Assembly: GCA_030159075.1 (NCBI GenBank)
Contig: BROG01000488.1
Coordinates: 1 to 64,000, forward strand
Direction: 5' to 3'
Length of the DNA stretch: 64,000 bases
From: Atrina japonica
Lineage: Eukaryota; Mollusca; Bivalvia; Pterioida; Pinnidae
The position numbers and the translations under genes are program-made. Position 1 is the first letter of the stretch. The number at the start of each line of letters is the position of its first letter. The notes under the pieces were generated by a model. The model was not told where the DNA came from. It saw only the letters and a program-made list of their open reading frames with translations, and searched no databases. Positions 1 to 9,509 of this stretch are shown in pieces.

Positions 1-300
1 CGGAGAGCTGCCTATTACTACTGACGTTCGGCGGGTTGTCGTGTTTTAAACAAGATAAAAAGACGAAGTTTGGCGGGTTGTCACGTTTATTTTACAAGGC
101 GAAAAGGCGACGTTCGGTTTTCGCATTGGTTATAACAAGACGAAAACGCGACAAAAGTTACGCGAAAAGGCGAGATTTTTAAAAGTCTATAACGGAGCCT
201 TTTCGTTTAATTTTTCTCGCCTTTTAGCGTAGATAATTAAAGGCGACAACATGCCTAACGGTGGGTTTTCGCGTTAGAAACAACGCAAATTGGCACAAAT
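1..300. repeat. GC-richer dispersed-repeat fragment with inverted arms
   Basis: This stretch is richer in CpG than the following 2 kb. It repeats a short GGCGGGTTGTC-like motif near 30 and 75. CGCGAAAAGGCGAG (161-174) is mirrored by CTCGCCTTTTAGCG (216-229) with one mismatch, giving a stem with a ~40-base loop. It looks like the end of a non-autonomous element cut by the window edge. No coding potential is visible. Confidence 0.35.
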
Positions 301-2467
301 CAGTCACCAAAGTATACCGCGTGATCTCGACCCATTTATAACTCGTCCCATCGCATTCTCGTCTTAATCATTCTTGACACACATGATCAGAAACTGCCCA
401 ACTCCATCAGACATTGCAGCACGATTGTAAAACATTAGATACGTAATGTCAGCATATAGGGTAACATTAAAGATTAAAAAAAATTCATACATTCATCTGA
501 TTTTCTTCAGGTATTTAAAAAAGCGTTGAAAAGCACACATTTTATATAATACATGCACTTTCTAATAAAACAAGCCGAACATGCGTGATTTACGCGTAAA
601 ATTAATAATACTGTTGTCAATAGACAACATTGTGTTGTGCGGATCATCCATTTTGCGGCTGCATCAGCCATAACAGTTAGAAGTATCATTATCCGCATCT
701 GTACACTGTGCCGACCATATTGTTTTCTTCTGTTACGTCACCTCTCCCCGACCACACCACCTTTTTCGCGGGAAAGAGCTGGAAGATAGACTAGAAACTG
801 TGAAATCGCGTTCGATTGCTGTTTTTGTTGTTCTGGAGATCCCGGACAGCGAATCGATCGCTGGTCAAACATTCGGAGAACCTTTATCGCGCAATATCGA
901 GCGTCAAGCGTAATAAAAACAACATGTAATTGGATTTAAGTAAGAGCATTAGATTGCATTATGTGGAAAATTATTGTGATTCATAATATTCAATAAAACG
1001 AATGTCTATTTAGCTAGGCCGCTGTCTGTCAGGTATGTTTACACTTACAGCTCATGTTTCTTTTTTTTTTTACTGTATAGTTGTGTAGATTATATGCCTA
1101 GTTTATATCAACTCGAAAAATAAAAAAAAATATCGATTATTTCGATACTGTGAAATTTGACAAATTATCTTACATAGAATGATAGATGCAAACGTCTCGC
1201 CATGTGCTTCCTTGACAATCGGTAATCTTCGTAAAGCTTTTCCGAAAGTTAATTAGCAATGATCAGAATGATGGCCGATTTCGGTTTGAGTTTATTGTAA
1301 TTATTTGTATCCATTTGTACTTTTTACCAACAGGTGATAGGTTTGGGAAGATATAAAATATTGCATAAAATTTGCATGTAAAATTTTGCGCCGACGACAG
1401 CTCATATTTCTTTAATTATAGTAATTATGTACTACCTCCGGAGACAATGACAGTTGCAATCATATTTATGTCAAGGTCATTAAGTAATCCCCCCCCCCCA
1501 TCCCCGGTTTAGATACATGTCATTGAACTTTACATTGTGGGTCAAATTAAATACTTTTCTCGTTCAGGTGTTGGTCACAGGTACTTTACGCATTTAGAGA
1601 TGTCAATGACTACTCTCATGGACCCAAACCAAGTCTGAAGTATCATTTCTATTACATGTATATATCACCGTGCTAAATTGACATTTTAGACTGAAAATTA
1701 TAATTTCTGATATTTGGACTTTTTATCTAAAAGTTATTTCAAATAAATGTACATAATATTATTGTTTTTTCCATTTACATTTCAAAGTGAGAAATTCCAT
1801 TAGCATCTATTGTGACTGTAATCTATGAAACAACACATTTAATATCTTCAATAGAGAGCGACCATGAGTGTCACCTGTCACCACAGGTTAATACTTCCTG
1901 TGTGGACAGGTGGGAATACTTTGTTTAATTGCTCAAGAGATTAAAAGAACAATTACACGCAATAATCACATAGTACTATATATTTTTGTACATTGGTATG
2001 TTAGACAGTTAGGATTTAGGCCTTTGTATGGATGCACGGGTGTGATTTAGGAATTTCCTGAATCCGACTACCATCAGTTAGAAATTAAAAACATCTTTAT
2101 TTTTTAAGAAACCGTCAGTGTCTTTCTTTTAAATACCACAAATTTACCGTGGTTATATATATACTAGTGCATTCTGTTTCGTATCTAGGTGAGTGTACTT
2201 TAATTTTCATGATTTAAAAACTAAATGAAATAAGTCACCACTTCTTTCATTATGACTTGTTTATCCAGTATATAAACTTTGACGTAAATACATTCGGTGA
2301 TGCGTATAAACATGTATATTAAAGGACATAAATTGATTTCCTAGGTGTAAATATATTATATGGCTTTAAATCATTCATACACGGATCAAGTCATCATTTT
2401 TATTGTACGTATCACTATTTGAAGAGTTTATAAATTGTGGTTATAAAAGGGCTAATTGTAACGGGGT
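301..2467. other. Intergenic AT-rich DNA, nothing recognised
   Basis: Stops are frequent in all frames and no conserved motif was found. A poly-C run lies at about 1490-1499. The CpG-containing stretch 720-900 could be the edge of a regulatory or first-exon region, but nothing in it proves that. Confidence 0.4.
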
Positions 2468-2567
2468 ACAGTGGAACAAGTCGTGTTGACACCAATCTGC
2501 AATTATTATTCACATGTTTTGAGGAATAAAAGCCATACGGCTAAAATCACAATCGATGATACCAGTA

Positions 2568-2975
2568 AATTCCAAATTTCATTAAAATCAGACAATGTTG
2601 ACATTTTGACCAATCAGAAGCCCCGATTTGCCATAGATGGCAACAAAACCAATACCATTGAAATTGCAATCCCTTGATACTCATGAATTACAAATTCATC
2701 AAAATCTGACAATGTTGAAAATTTGACTAATCGGAAGCCAAAGTTTGCCATAGACCACAACGAAACCCATATTATTGAAATCATAATTCCTCGATACCTA
2801 TAAATTAAAATACGACAAATGAATGTTTAAATTTTGACCAAACAGTTCTAAGCCTCAGTTTGTCATAAACGGCAAAAGAACCCATATCATTGAAATCGCA
2901 ACCCCTTAATACCTATAAATTCTAAATTTCATCAAATCGGACAATGTTGAAATTTCAAACAGGTGTGTCATAGAC
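2568..2975. repeat. Diverged tandem repeat, unit about 117 bp, ~3.5 copies
   Basis: The phrase AAATC-GACAATGTTGA recurs at 2585, 2702 and 2935, together with a 'TTTGCCATAGA..CAACAAAACC..ATTGAAAT' phrase (paraphrased, degenerate). Spacing between the first two units is 117 bp. Copies are clearly diverged. The 68-aa reading frame inside it is a by-product of the repeat. Confidence 0.6.
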
Positions 2976-2979
2976 GCCA

Positions 2980-4164
2980 TCTTTTTATGACGTCACAACA
3001 CACACTTTGCACATCTGCATACCCAAACTTAAAATCATATGAAGTTTTAATAGAATTCGTCGAGTAGTTTATGAGAAAACTCGTTGGGAGAGGATCCGGT
3101 AAAAGTTGTAGCGATGCCCGGTTGTCTCTTTGTCCGTGTTATCGATTTGGTTTAGCTTTTACAAAAATACCATTAATGGTACCTTTTTCGAGACTACACA
3201 TGTCGATAGACTCTGATAAAAACCATCAACTGAATCCTCATTTTGTTGTTGTTGTTGTTGATCTTTGGGGTTCCAAAAATAGAATGTTTATGGGTTCAAA
3301 GGAAGGTGAGGTTTGCACTAGACATCTATGGTGTTTATTTTTACATTTCATAAAAAAAACTGATAATCGAACAGATTACTACCATTTAAAATATATTTTC
3401 TTTCTCTTTATGGAAAGATACATTTGTTTATGTACACTGGGGTCCTTTTTTGGGGTATTTCCCACTCCCTTGATTTTGTTTTATGTATAACTTGAAAACC
3501 GTTCATACCCCACCCAAAACCGTTTATAAAACCACCCGACACCATTCATACCTAACCCTAAGGTAAATCACGTTCAATCTCGTATAATCTCGTATATTGG
3601 GGTTCTGTCCTACCCCTGAAACATATCTATCTTTTACTTGTGATTAAAAAAAAACCATTTACATCCTCACTCATAACACAATGTACATACTCTTGATCAT
3701 TTTGGGAAGACGCATCCAGTAGTATATAATCATAGATTCTATATGGGGGTCCTTTGGTTCGTACCTAGCCCCCTTAAATATATTTTTATTTACTTACTAC
3801 ATTAAATGGCAATAACAATATTTAAGGCAATCGTTTCTGTCAATAACAATTTATCAATTGAGTTCGAAGTTCCGAAAGAGGTGATCAAATACTAATATCT
3901 TAAATCCAAGGGAATTTTATGAAAATTTTACCGAGAGTACATTTAAGGGGGATCCCCTGTATTTTCCGACTTCCTGATTGTTGTCGGAGTTCAATGTCTC
4001 TGAATACTTGATTACCTGTATTGCAAACATTTTTTAATGATCGCTAAGGTACATTAAGGATTACTGTAACATGACATGTTAAAACTCTTGTTGTATTAAC
4101 TCGGAATTTATTATTATCTGAATAAGATTGTTAAAATAGATGTTACCCAATGATAAAAAGCCAT

Positions 4165-4165
<1 letters not shown>
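2980..4165. other. Intergenic DNA without a recognised gene
   Basis: A 139-aa open frame at 3071-3490 has no recognisable domain and low-complexity stretches (Val run from a GTT repeat near 3240). I do not call it a gene. The rest is AT-rich with stops in all frames. Confidence 0.4.
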
Positions 4166-4167
<2 letters not shown>

Positions 4168-4234
<67 letters not shown>

Positions 4235-4244
4235 TATAGATATA

Positions 4245-4278
<34 letters not shown>
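4168..4278. repeat. (TA)n microsatellite
   Basis: Almost pure TA dinucleotides, interrupted near 4232-4250 by GATA-type variants. The translated Ile/Tyr frame over it is not a gene. Confidence 0.95.
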
Positions 4279-4279
<1 letters not shown>

Positions 4280-4483
4280 CTATTTACTAGCTGTTTATCT
4301 AAACACGTACAAAATATCAAGTCTATAGTTTTTACTCCTACACTTATTTCCACAATACTATAATCTATGCCCTCAGTATTTTTAAGTATGATTAGTTGAA
4401 TGCAGTTGTCATGCATGATTTCCGATTTTATCTACAAAGTTAAACAACCTTACTGATGTCAGTGCTGTTCATTTTATGAACAG

Positions 4484-4734
4484 GGCCTGAAATCACAAAA
4501 TTTACTCAGTACTCAAGCTCAACTTTTATTTCATTTTTTTAAACTATATAATCATTTGGAAAACTTCCAAATAGAAGTGAATAGGGAACATATTAATATT
4601 TTACATCAGTCGCATATAGTTCTTTTCGTCACATTTATGATTTTCCTTTTAAAAATGAATAAATACGTTGAGTACATACTTTAATTTTTTTAATACTTCG
4701 GAAGTTTTCTTCAAATGCGGAATAATTTTTATCA
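4484..4734. mobile_element. Left part of a ~0.4-kb inverted-repeat element (MITE), split by the Polinton insertion
   Basis: Begins GGCCTGAAATCAC..AAATTTACTCAGTACTCAAGCTC and aligns, in reverse orientation, with the intact copy at 21985..22382. Shared phrases include ATAAATACGTTGAGTA and GAAGTTTTCTTCAAATG. The alignment stops at 4734 and resumes at about 16448, on the far side of the Polinton. Both arms together are close to the ~400 bp of the intact copy. Confidence 0.8.
4729..4734. repeat. Target site duplication, left copy (TTATCA)
   Basis: TTATCA lies directly outside the left terminus AGTAGT and is repeated exactly at 16442..16447 outside the right terminus. Six bases is the duplication length known for Maverick/Polinton integration. 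Confidence 0.93.
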
Positions 4735-4972
4735 AGTAGTATATGTGGGACACTTAAGAGCACCCGGGTACATGGGGTCATTTACTCCTGGTATCGCTGT
4801 TATATATAGATGATTATATATAACTTATCCACGGTCTGGTAGTCACCAGGTAAATTCCATACCAGTGATATAGATAGATAACTTATCCTGCTTTTCGACA
4901 CATACATTCAATTTTTCCGCTGTGTACATAATAATCGTAGCGATAGATGGGGCACAGGTGTCCAATGACATA
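4735..4972 (+). repeat. Polinton left terminal inverted repeat (238 bp)
   Basis: Reads from the outer end AGTAGTATATGTGGG inwards to CCAATGACATA. Compared base by base with the reverse complement of 16204..16441, only two positions differ (TCCGC vs TCCAC near 4919, and ATCGTAG vs ATCGCAG near 4938). It contains a perfect palindromic arm pair GTTATATATA/TATATATAAC at 4799-4808 and 4815-4824, and ATAACTTATCC repeated directly at 4820 and 4878. Such termini are where protein-primed replication would begin. Confidence 0.96.
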
Positions 4973-5019
4973 GTGTTAAAAATTTGAAAATGCTATAAAC
5001 AATTTAACAGCTATTTAAA
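4973..5019 (+). promoter_or_regulatory. AT-rich leader of the polymerase gene
   Basis: The 47 bases between the terminal repeat and the polymerase ATG are almost only A and T, with TTAAAAATTTGAAAA and a final TATTTAAAATG that ends in the start codon. This resembles the A/T boxes placed just before the other start codons of the element. Its promoter function is inferred from position. Confidence 0.45.
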
Positions 5020-7163
5020 ATGTCTATTACGAATCAATATATCGAACCGTTATTGGATTTACCAACCCCACCCGTCCGTGTTTTACAAAAGTCTTTAAAA
5101 CCGTTACTGGATTTACCAATTCCGCCCGATTTTAAAAAAACCTTTTTTAAAACCCAAACGTGTATACACGGGGCAAACCTATCGTTTTGACAAAATTTCC
5201 TCGGAATACAGGTTAAAGTTTGGTACCACCTTTGACGAATATAAAGTAGTTCTATTGAGGGAAAGGGTTATCAATATAGACCGTTTATTTCTAGACCTCG
5301 TGAGGTTGGTGATAAATGATAGAGGTTTACAAAACGGTGATAAATTTCGCATCATCATCAATCACCCGAGTTTCCCGAAAATGTTCAGTACGAAATATAT
5401 AACCGTCTCGGGCGATTTAACCACATATTTATTCAAAGAACTGGAAAAATATATAGAATATTACGAGGTTCCCATAGAAGAAGTAGAAATAGTCGTCCTG
5501 TCTACGACAATGCCAAGAGGCAAGGGGAGATCCAAAGAACCGGTGACAAAGACAACTTCGTCGTCGAAAAGAAGTATTATAACGATTAACATCGACGATA
5601 CTATGTGTTTGGCACGAGCCATCGTGACGGCGGTTGCCAATAAAAATAAAGATAAATGGACGAGATCCTAACTTTACGACGGTTTCAATAGTAGTCGAAA
5701 ATTACAAAGGGTCGAAGCGTTAAAACTTCATGAAGAAGCGGAGGTTCCCGTCCAGGAGCACGGTTCTACTTTAGAAGACGTGGAAACGTTTGCCAATCAC
5801 TTGGGCGTGCAGATTAACATAGTGGACGGTGATCAATTTAACGACATTATTTATACGAGCGAAGGAAACGATGATGACGCGATATATCTTTACAAGAATA
5901 AAAATCACTTCGACGTGATTACGACCATGACGGGATTTTTGGGTAAAAGATATTACTGTCATACTTGTAAAAAACCGTATAAAAAAAAAGAGATTGTCAT
6001 AAATGTCCTAAAAAGTGTTTATCGTGCTTCGGTTCTAATTGTCCGGGTGGAGAAAGGAAAGTGTGCGACTATTATAACAGAACGTTTTTCGGCGAAGAAT
6101 GTTTTAACGAACATAAACGCGACAGAGGAAGGAGAGGCGGTGAAACGGATATGGTTTGTTTAATAGTTCAGAAATGTTTAGAGTGTGAACGAGTAGTCAA
6201 AGACTTGAAAAACCATATATGCAGTCATTCCGAATGCTCGAATTGTAAAAAATATGGCGACATGACGACTCACAAGTGTTTTATGCTCAAGAAAGAATGT
6301 AAGGATGGAAAGTGCAAATCGTCAAAGTGTACTAACGATAAAAAATGTTACAGTTGTAAAACGCGAACGACGGATTATTATTTTTACGACATAGAAGCGA
6401 CTCAAGACACCGGTGTTCACATACCGAATTTAATCATTTGTCAAGATTTTAACGGTCAACAACACGAATTTTCTACCGTAGACGATTTTTGCGAGTTTGT
6501 TTTGGATAAAAAGGGTACGTTTATAGCTCACAATGCTAAAGCATACGACGCGCAACTTTTTTCAAAATATTTCGTAGAACATAACATTAAACCTTATTGC
6601 ATTTACAACGGTACGAAAATTATGTTCATGGAAGTCAGAACAATTAGATTTATCGATTCCATAAATTTTGTCCAATCTGCTCTGGCGGCGTTTCCGAGAA
6701 CGTTTGGATTAAAAGAATTAAAGAAGGGTTATTTTCCACATTATTTCAACAAACCGTGTAACCAAAATTACGTGGGATCGTTACCTAGCAAAAAACACTA
6801 CGGTTTCGATATATTTCAAAATAGAAAAGATTTTTTAGAATGGTATGATGCGCGAAAAAACGACGTGTTTGATTTCGAGAAAGAACTGAGGGACTATTGT
6901 ACGTCCGACGTCGATATATTACGGCGGTCCATGTTAAAATTCAGGGAAGACTTTATAGAGTTGGAAAATATAGACCCGTTACAGTACGTGACGATAGCAT
7001 CAAAGAAACGCGTAAAAGGATTACGACCGTCAGAGAAAACGCCATCACGAGAGATTCTAAAACCAAACGAATAGTGAATCGATATCAAGAGAAAGAGTTC
7101 GTGTTATGTTACGATAAACGAGTGATGACGGATGAGTACGAAACACTTCCCTACGGATATTAG
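5020..7163 (+). pseudogene. polB: Protein-primed DNA polymerase B, frame-broken and missing its catalytic core
   Basis: Family B polymerase of the Polinton/adintovirus type, which would copy the linear genome from a protein primer. The start is ATG 5020 (MSITNQYIEPLLDLP). Pieces, in order: N-terminal domain in two frames, with a shift near the A7 run 5134-5140; the family motif CLARAI at ~5603; an in-frame TAA at 5669-5671; and a further segment in the same frame up to the A9 run at 5981-5989. There the frame changes again, within a Cys/His-rich zinc-binding region. From ~6001 one frame runs to 7074 with the 3'-5' exonuclease motifs: DIE (6388), HNAKAYD (6529) and YCTSDVD (6894). Directly after TIAS (~7000) the sequence passes into a C-terminal tail ending TLPYGY (stop 7161-7163). 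Palm and finger motifs (DxxSLYP, DTDS type) are absent, so roughly two kilobases are missing compared with the family. The gene meets integrase tail to tail with a 4-base overlap. Confidence 0.9.
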
Positions 7164-8030
7164 TCGACGACCAACAATTCCTCTATGACGAAAGTTCTTT
7201 GCGGTGCCGGTTCCTTGAGATAATACATGTCGATGTCCTGCATTCTAAAATGTCTATCTATTTCGTGTTTATCAACACTCCATATGGGATCGGTGGCTCT
7301 TTTTTTACCGCCTTCCAATTCACCCGGTTGATACAGATATCTTACTTTCGAAAAAGGGTTGATGGGCGGTTGAAATTTATCGACGGGTTCTACCTTTTCG
7401 GGCGGGTTGGTTTCTTCGTTAATCGTTTTTACGACGTCCGGTAACCGTTTTACCCATTCTCTGTTTCTGTCGTTAGATTTCATCTCTTGATCGTATTGAT
7501 AGCTAAACAGCTGTTCTCCCAACGTTCTATTAAATCGTTCGACGATGGCCTGGTCGCGATGAACGTCGACTCGTCCCCTTCTTATTCTCACGTCGTGTTG
7601 AGACATGAGTTTGGAGACGGCACCCATGAATTCGCGACCTGGATCGACTTGTAATAATTTTGGAAACGTTAAACGTCTTTTGTAATTTTTTTCGAAAGCG
7701 TCGGCCACTTCTTTACTGTCTTTGGTCATCAACGGTTCCGCTTCTTTGTACCGAGTGACTACGTCGACCAACGTTAACGCGTATTTATACTTTTTTCTAC
7801 CCACTTTATCGTGTGGTAAAAAACAATAGATCGGCCTGGTGAGTGTCGTTTTCTTTCGCATTTTCGAATTTGGGTCGCACGATTTTCTTGGGTGCGGGTA
7901 GATAGATTTGCCACACGTCTTGTTTTTTTAGGAAATCGAACGCTTCCTTTTCGCTGACGTTAGCCGCTTTGACCAATTTCTTGATGGCCGCTTTTCCTTT
8001 CCAATAGTGACTGTAATAGATATCTTCCAT
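7160..8030 (-). pseudogene. int: Retrovirus-like (rve) integrase with one frameshift
   Basis: DDE-type integrase that would insert the element and make the 6-bp target duplication. The start is ATG at 8030 (MEDIYYSHYWKGK), giving 74 aa. The frame changes in an A6 run (T6 in the gene) at 7818-7823, then continues to 7160. The catalytic residues are all visible: Asp in HQADLLF just before the break, Asp in QVDPGREF, and Glu in IVERFNRTL. By my count 34 residues lie between the last two, close to the D,D35E pattern. The C-terminal part holds VRYLYQPGELEGG and ATDPIWS and ends EELLVVD, a signature of Polinton integrases. No chromodomain follows. Apart from the single-base shift the protein looks full length, so it is either recently broken or the shift is an assembly error. 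The gene is transcribed towards the polymerase. Confidence 0.9.
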
Positions 8031-8036
8031 TTTACT

Positions 8037-8421
8037 TTATACGACATATTTTTTTACGCCGTAAAACACTAACCCCGTTCCGATCAACACGAAGAGGATT
8101 TCTTTATCTTTTTGCTCTTCGGAGGGTTGATAAAAATCGCTCAATTTCGGTTCGGGAGACATCTCCTCTTCACCCATTATCTGCGAGTATAGAGACATGG
8201 CGGCATCCACTTCTTTATAGGTGTATAATGCATGTCCTTATTTTTTCAATCTCTCGTTTAAAAAATCTAATCTTTTCGTGCGTTTGTGATTCCATTCGTC
8301 TCTGGCCTTGGTCAGTTTTTCCATCGCTTCGTCGTGTCTTTTTAGCTCGTCGTGATTCGAAAATAAAAAACGCCAGGGCGTTGACCAATGCGCCACCTAC
8401 CATCATCGCTATCGTTGCCAT
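8037..8421 (-). pseudogene. Small membrane protein of a conserved Polinton accessory family, frameshift plus premature stop
   Basis: Starts MATIAMMVGGALVNALAFF at 8421, a hydrophobic N-terminal segment. The frame shifts at an A5 run near 8337-8342 (plus-strand T run) into a charged helical part containing ARDEWN and KRLDFLNERL. A TAA then interrupts the frame near 8239-8241. The same frame continues with VDAAMSLYSQIM, SDFYQPSEEQKD and a C-terminal membrane-type segment ending YGVKKYVV (stop 8037-8039). I recall proteins of this layout (hydrophobic N-terminus, DEWN/LDF coiled coil, SDFY motif, C-terminal hydrophobic segment) beside Polinton capsid genes in cnidarian and mollusc genomes. Their function is unknown to me. 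The placement of the stop inside an otherwise collinear family pattern argues that it is a real mutation. Confidence 0.65.
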
Positions 8422-8437
8422 TTTAATAGAGGTTTTT

Positions 8438-8663
8438 TTATTTCATGATATCGGCGGGAATGATTCCCTTTTTTGACCAACATGTCCTTGGTGTAATTGG
8501 CGAGAGCAAACTCGAGAAGGATCATCCCGAAATCCTTTGGATCTAAATCCATCTTAGGCACCGGCATCTTTAAAAATTTCTTGGAGAGTTGCTCGTATCC
8601 GATGGCAATTCCCGTATTGACGGCGGCGTGATACGCGGTGTTTACCAAATCTTTTTCACTCAT
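8438..8663 (-). pseudogene. Small unknown protein, probable frameshift near the 3' end
   Basis: Starts MSEKDLVNTAYHAAVNTG at 8663. The open frame as read runs to 8409 (84 aa), but its last ~17 residues are basic and overlap the next gene start by 13 bases. In the frame entered at the C3/T6 run 8466-8474 the protein instead ends at 8438-8440. This leaves a normal A/T-rich spacer before the next ATG (8421). I therefore think the end as read is a frameshift product. It contains the hydrophobic stretch DFGMILLEFALANYTKDMLV. No known family could be named. Confidence 0.5.
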
Positions 8664-8689
8664 TCTTTTTTAATAAGAGAGAAAATTAT

Positions 8690-9001
8690 TTATAACATTT
8701 CATGAACGTTGGGTTTTGGTGGAATGGGTTGAATTACTTTGGGTTCTGGTGGAATTACTGGGGCTGGAATTACTTTGGGTTTTGGTTTTATGTAGACCAG
8801 AAATCCAACAACCGCGAGTCCGCCCGCTAGCCATTTCCAGCTATCGTAGCTATTAGCATTGCTATCGTTGCTAATAGCATTGCTATTAGCGTTGCTATTA
8901 GCATTGTTAGCCCATCTACGTTTGGCACCCTTCTTCCCCGCTTCCTGACGTTTTGGATTCTTCTTTATTTCCGTCTTCCCTATTAATTCCTCCGGATTCA
9001 T
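8690..9001 (-). CDS. Single-pass membrane protein with Asn-rich spacer and Pro-rich tail
   Basis: A 103-aa protein starting MNPEELIGKTEIKK. Residues ~13-30 are strongly basic (NPKRQEAGKKGAKRRW). This is followed by an Asn/Ser/Ala repeat (~31-52), a hydrophobic helix WLAGGLAVVGFLVYI (~58-72) and a Pro/Lys-rich tail built from PKVI and PP units. The NPKR.EAGKKGA motif recurs, to my knowledge, in small Polinton-linked proteins. The layout suggests a basic face on one side of a membrane and an extended Pro-rich segment on the other. A virion-membrane role is a guess. The start overlaps the end of the upstream gene (8916..9448), whose frame is itself damaged. Confidence 0.6.
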   Translation of the reverse strand: MNPEELIGKTEIKKNPKRQEAGKKGAKRRWANNANSNANSNAISNDSNANSYDSWKWLAGGLAVVGFLVYIKPKPKVIPAPVIPPEPKVIQPIPPKPNVHEML

Positions 9002-9448
9002 CGTCTTTTTCTATAACGTCAGATTTTTTAAATCCGACAATGTGACGGCTAGAGGTGGCGGCTATACTGAGAGGTGCTAAATACGCATCGTATTTGTAAT
9101 ATAAACCACAACACACTTCGCCGATGGCAGCGTCCAAGAAGGGTCTTCGTTCAAATCCTCAATCAGTTTGGGTTCGTCTTTGATGTCGAAAAAATATTTA
9201 AGTCCTTGCGAATACAGACAGATGACAGAATTTGCTATCGATTTGGCCATACGCATGTTGAGTCGAGCGTGTAACAGACGACTCAGGGTTTCGACCTCCT
9301 TGTCATTCATCTTTTCCAATTCGGAAGACGTGACGTCTTTTCCTAGAAAATGACGCGCACGTCCGGAACCGATGACAGTTGATAATCTATCTTTGGCAGA
9401 TATATCTTTGCAGGGTATATCGTTCGCTAATACATCGTCTACATTCAT
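8916..9448 (-). pseudogene. Unknown conserved protein, one frameshift
   Basis: Begins MNVDDVLANDIPCKD at 9448 and is open to 9077 (123 aa). It contains the helical stretch LSRLLHARLNMRMAKSI. After EDLNEDP (about 9140) the original frame degenerates. The overlapping minus frame 9137..8916 instead gives a plausible continuation with GEVCCGLYYKYDAYLAPLSIA, then an acidic, Gly/Ser-rich end. The shift lies at the GGG/CCC triplet 9139-9143. A TATATTAAAAACATG box precedes the start. I do not recognise a named family. The small Cys-containing segment and hydrophobic LAPLSIAATS suggest a structural rather than an enzymatic protein. Confidence 0.5.
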
Positions 9449-9509
9449 GTTTTTAATATAGATACATTTTTTATATTTTGTAAAAAATATTTTTTACAAA
9501 ATACGTTTT

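Noticed and set aside
3071..3490. 139-codon open frame on the plus strand
   Set aside because: No domain, no splice or promoter context, Val run from a GTT repeat; length is compatible with chance in AT-rich DNA.
4140..4328. Ile/Tyr-rich frame
   Set aside because: Translation of a TA microsatellite; the same applies at 34347, 34361, 57559 and 57615.
6897..7163. 88-codon frame treated as a separate small gene
   Set aside because: Its second half is the C-terminal tail of the polymerase in another frame after the internal deletion; the first half is out-of-frame exonuclease.
5669..8241. Alternative genetic code (TAA as sense) in the element
   Set aside because: TAA also serves as the natural stop of the major capsid gene, so reassignment is unlikely.
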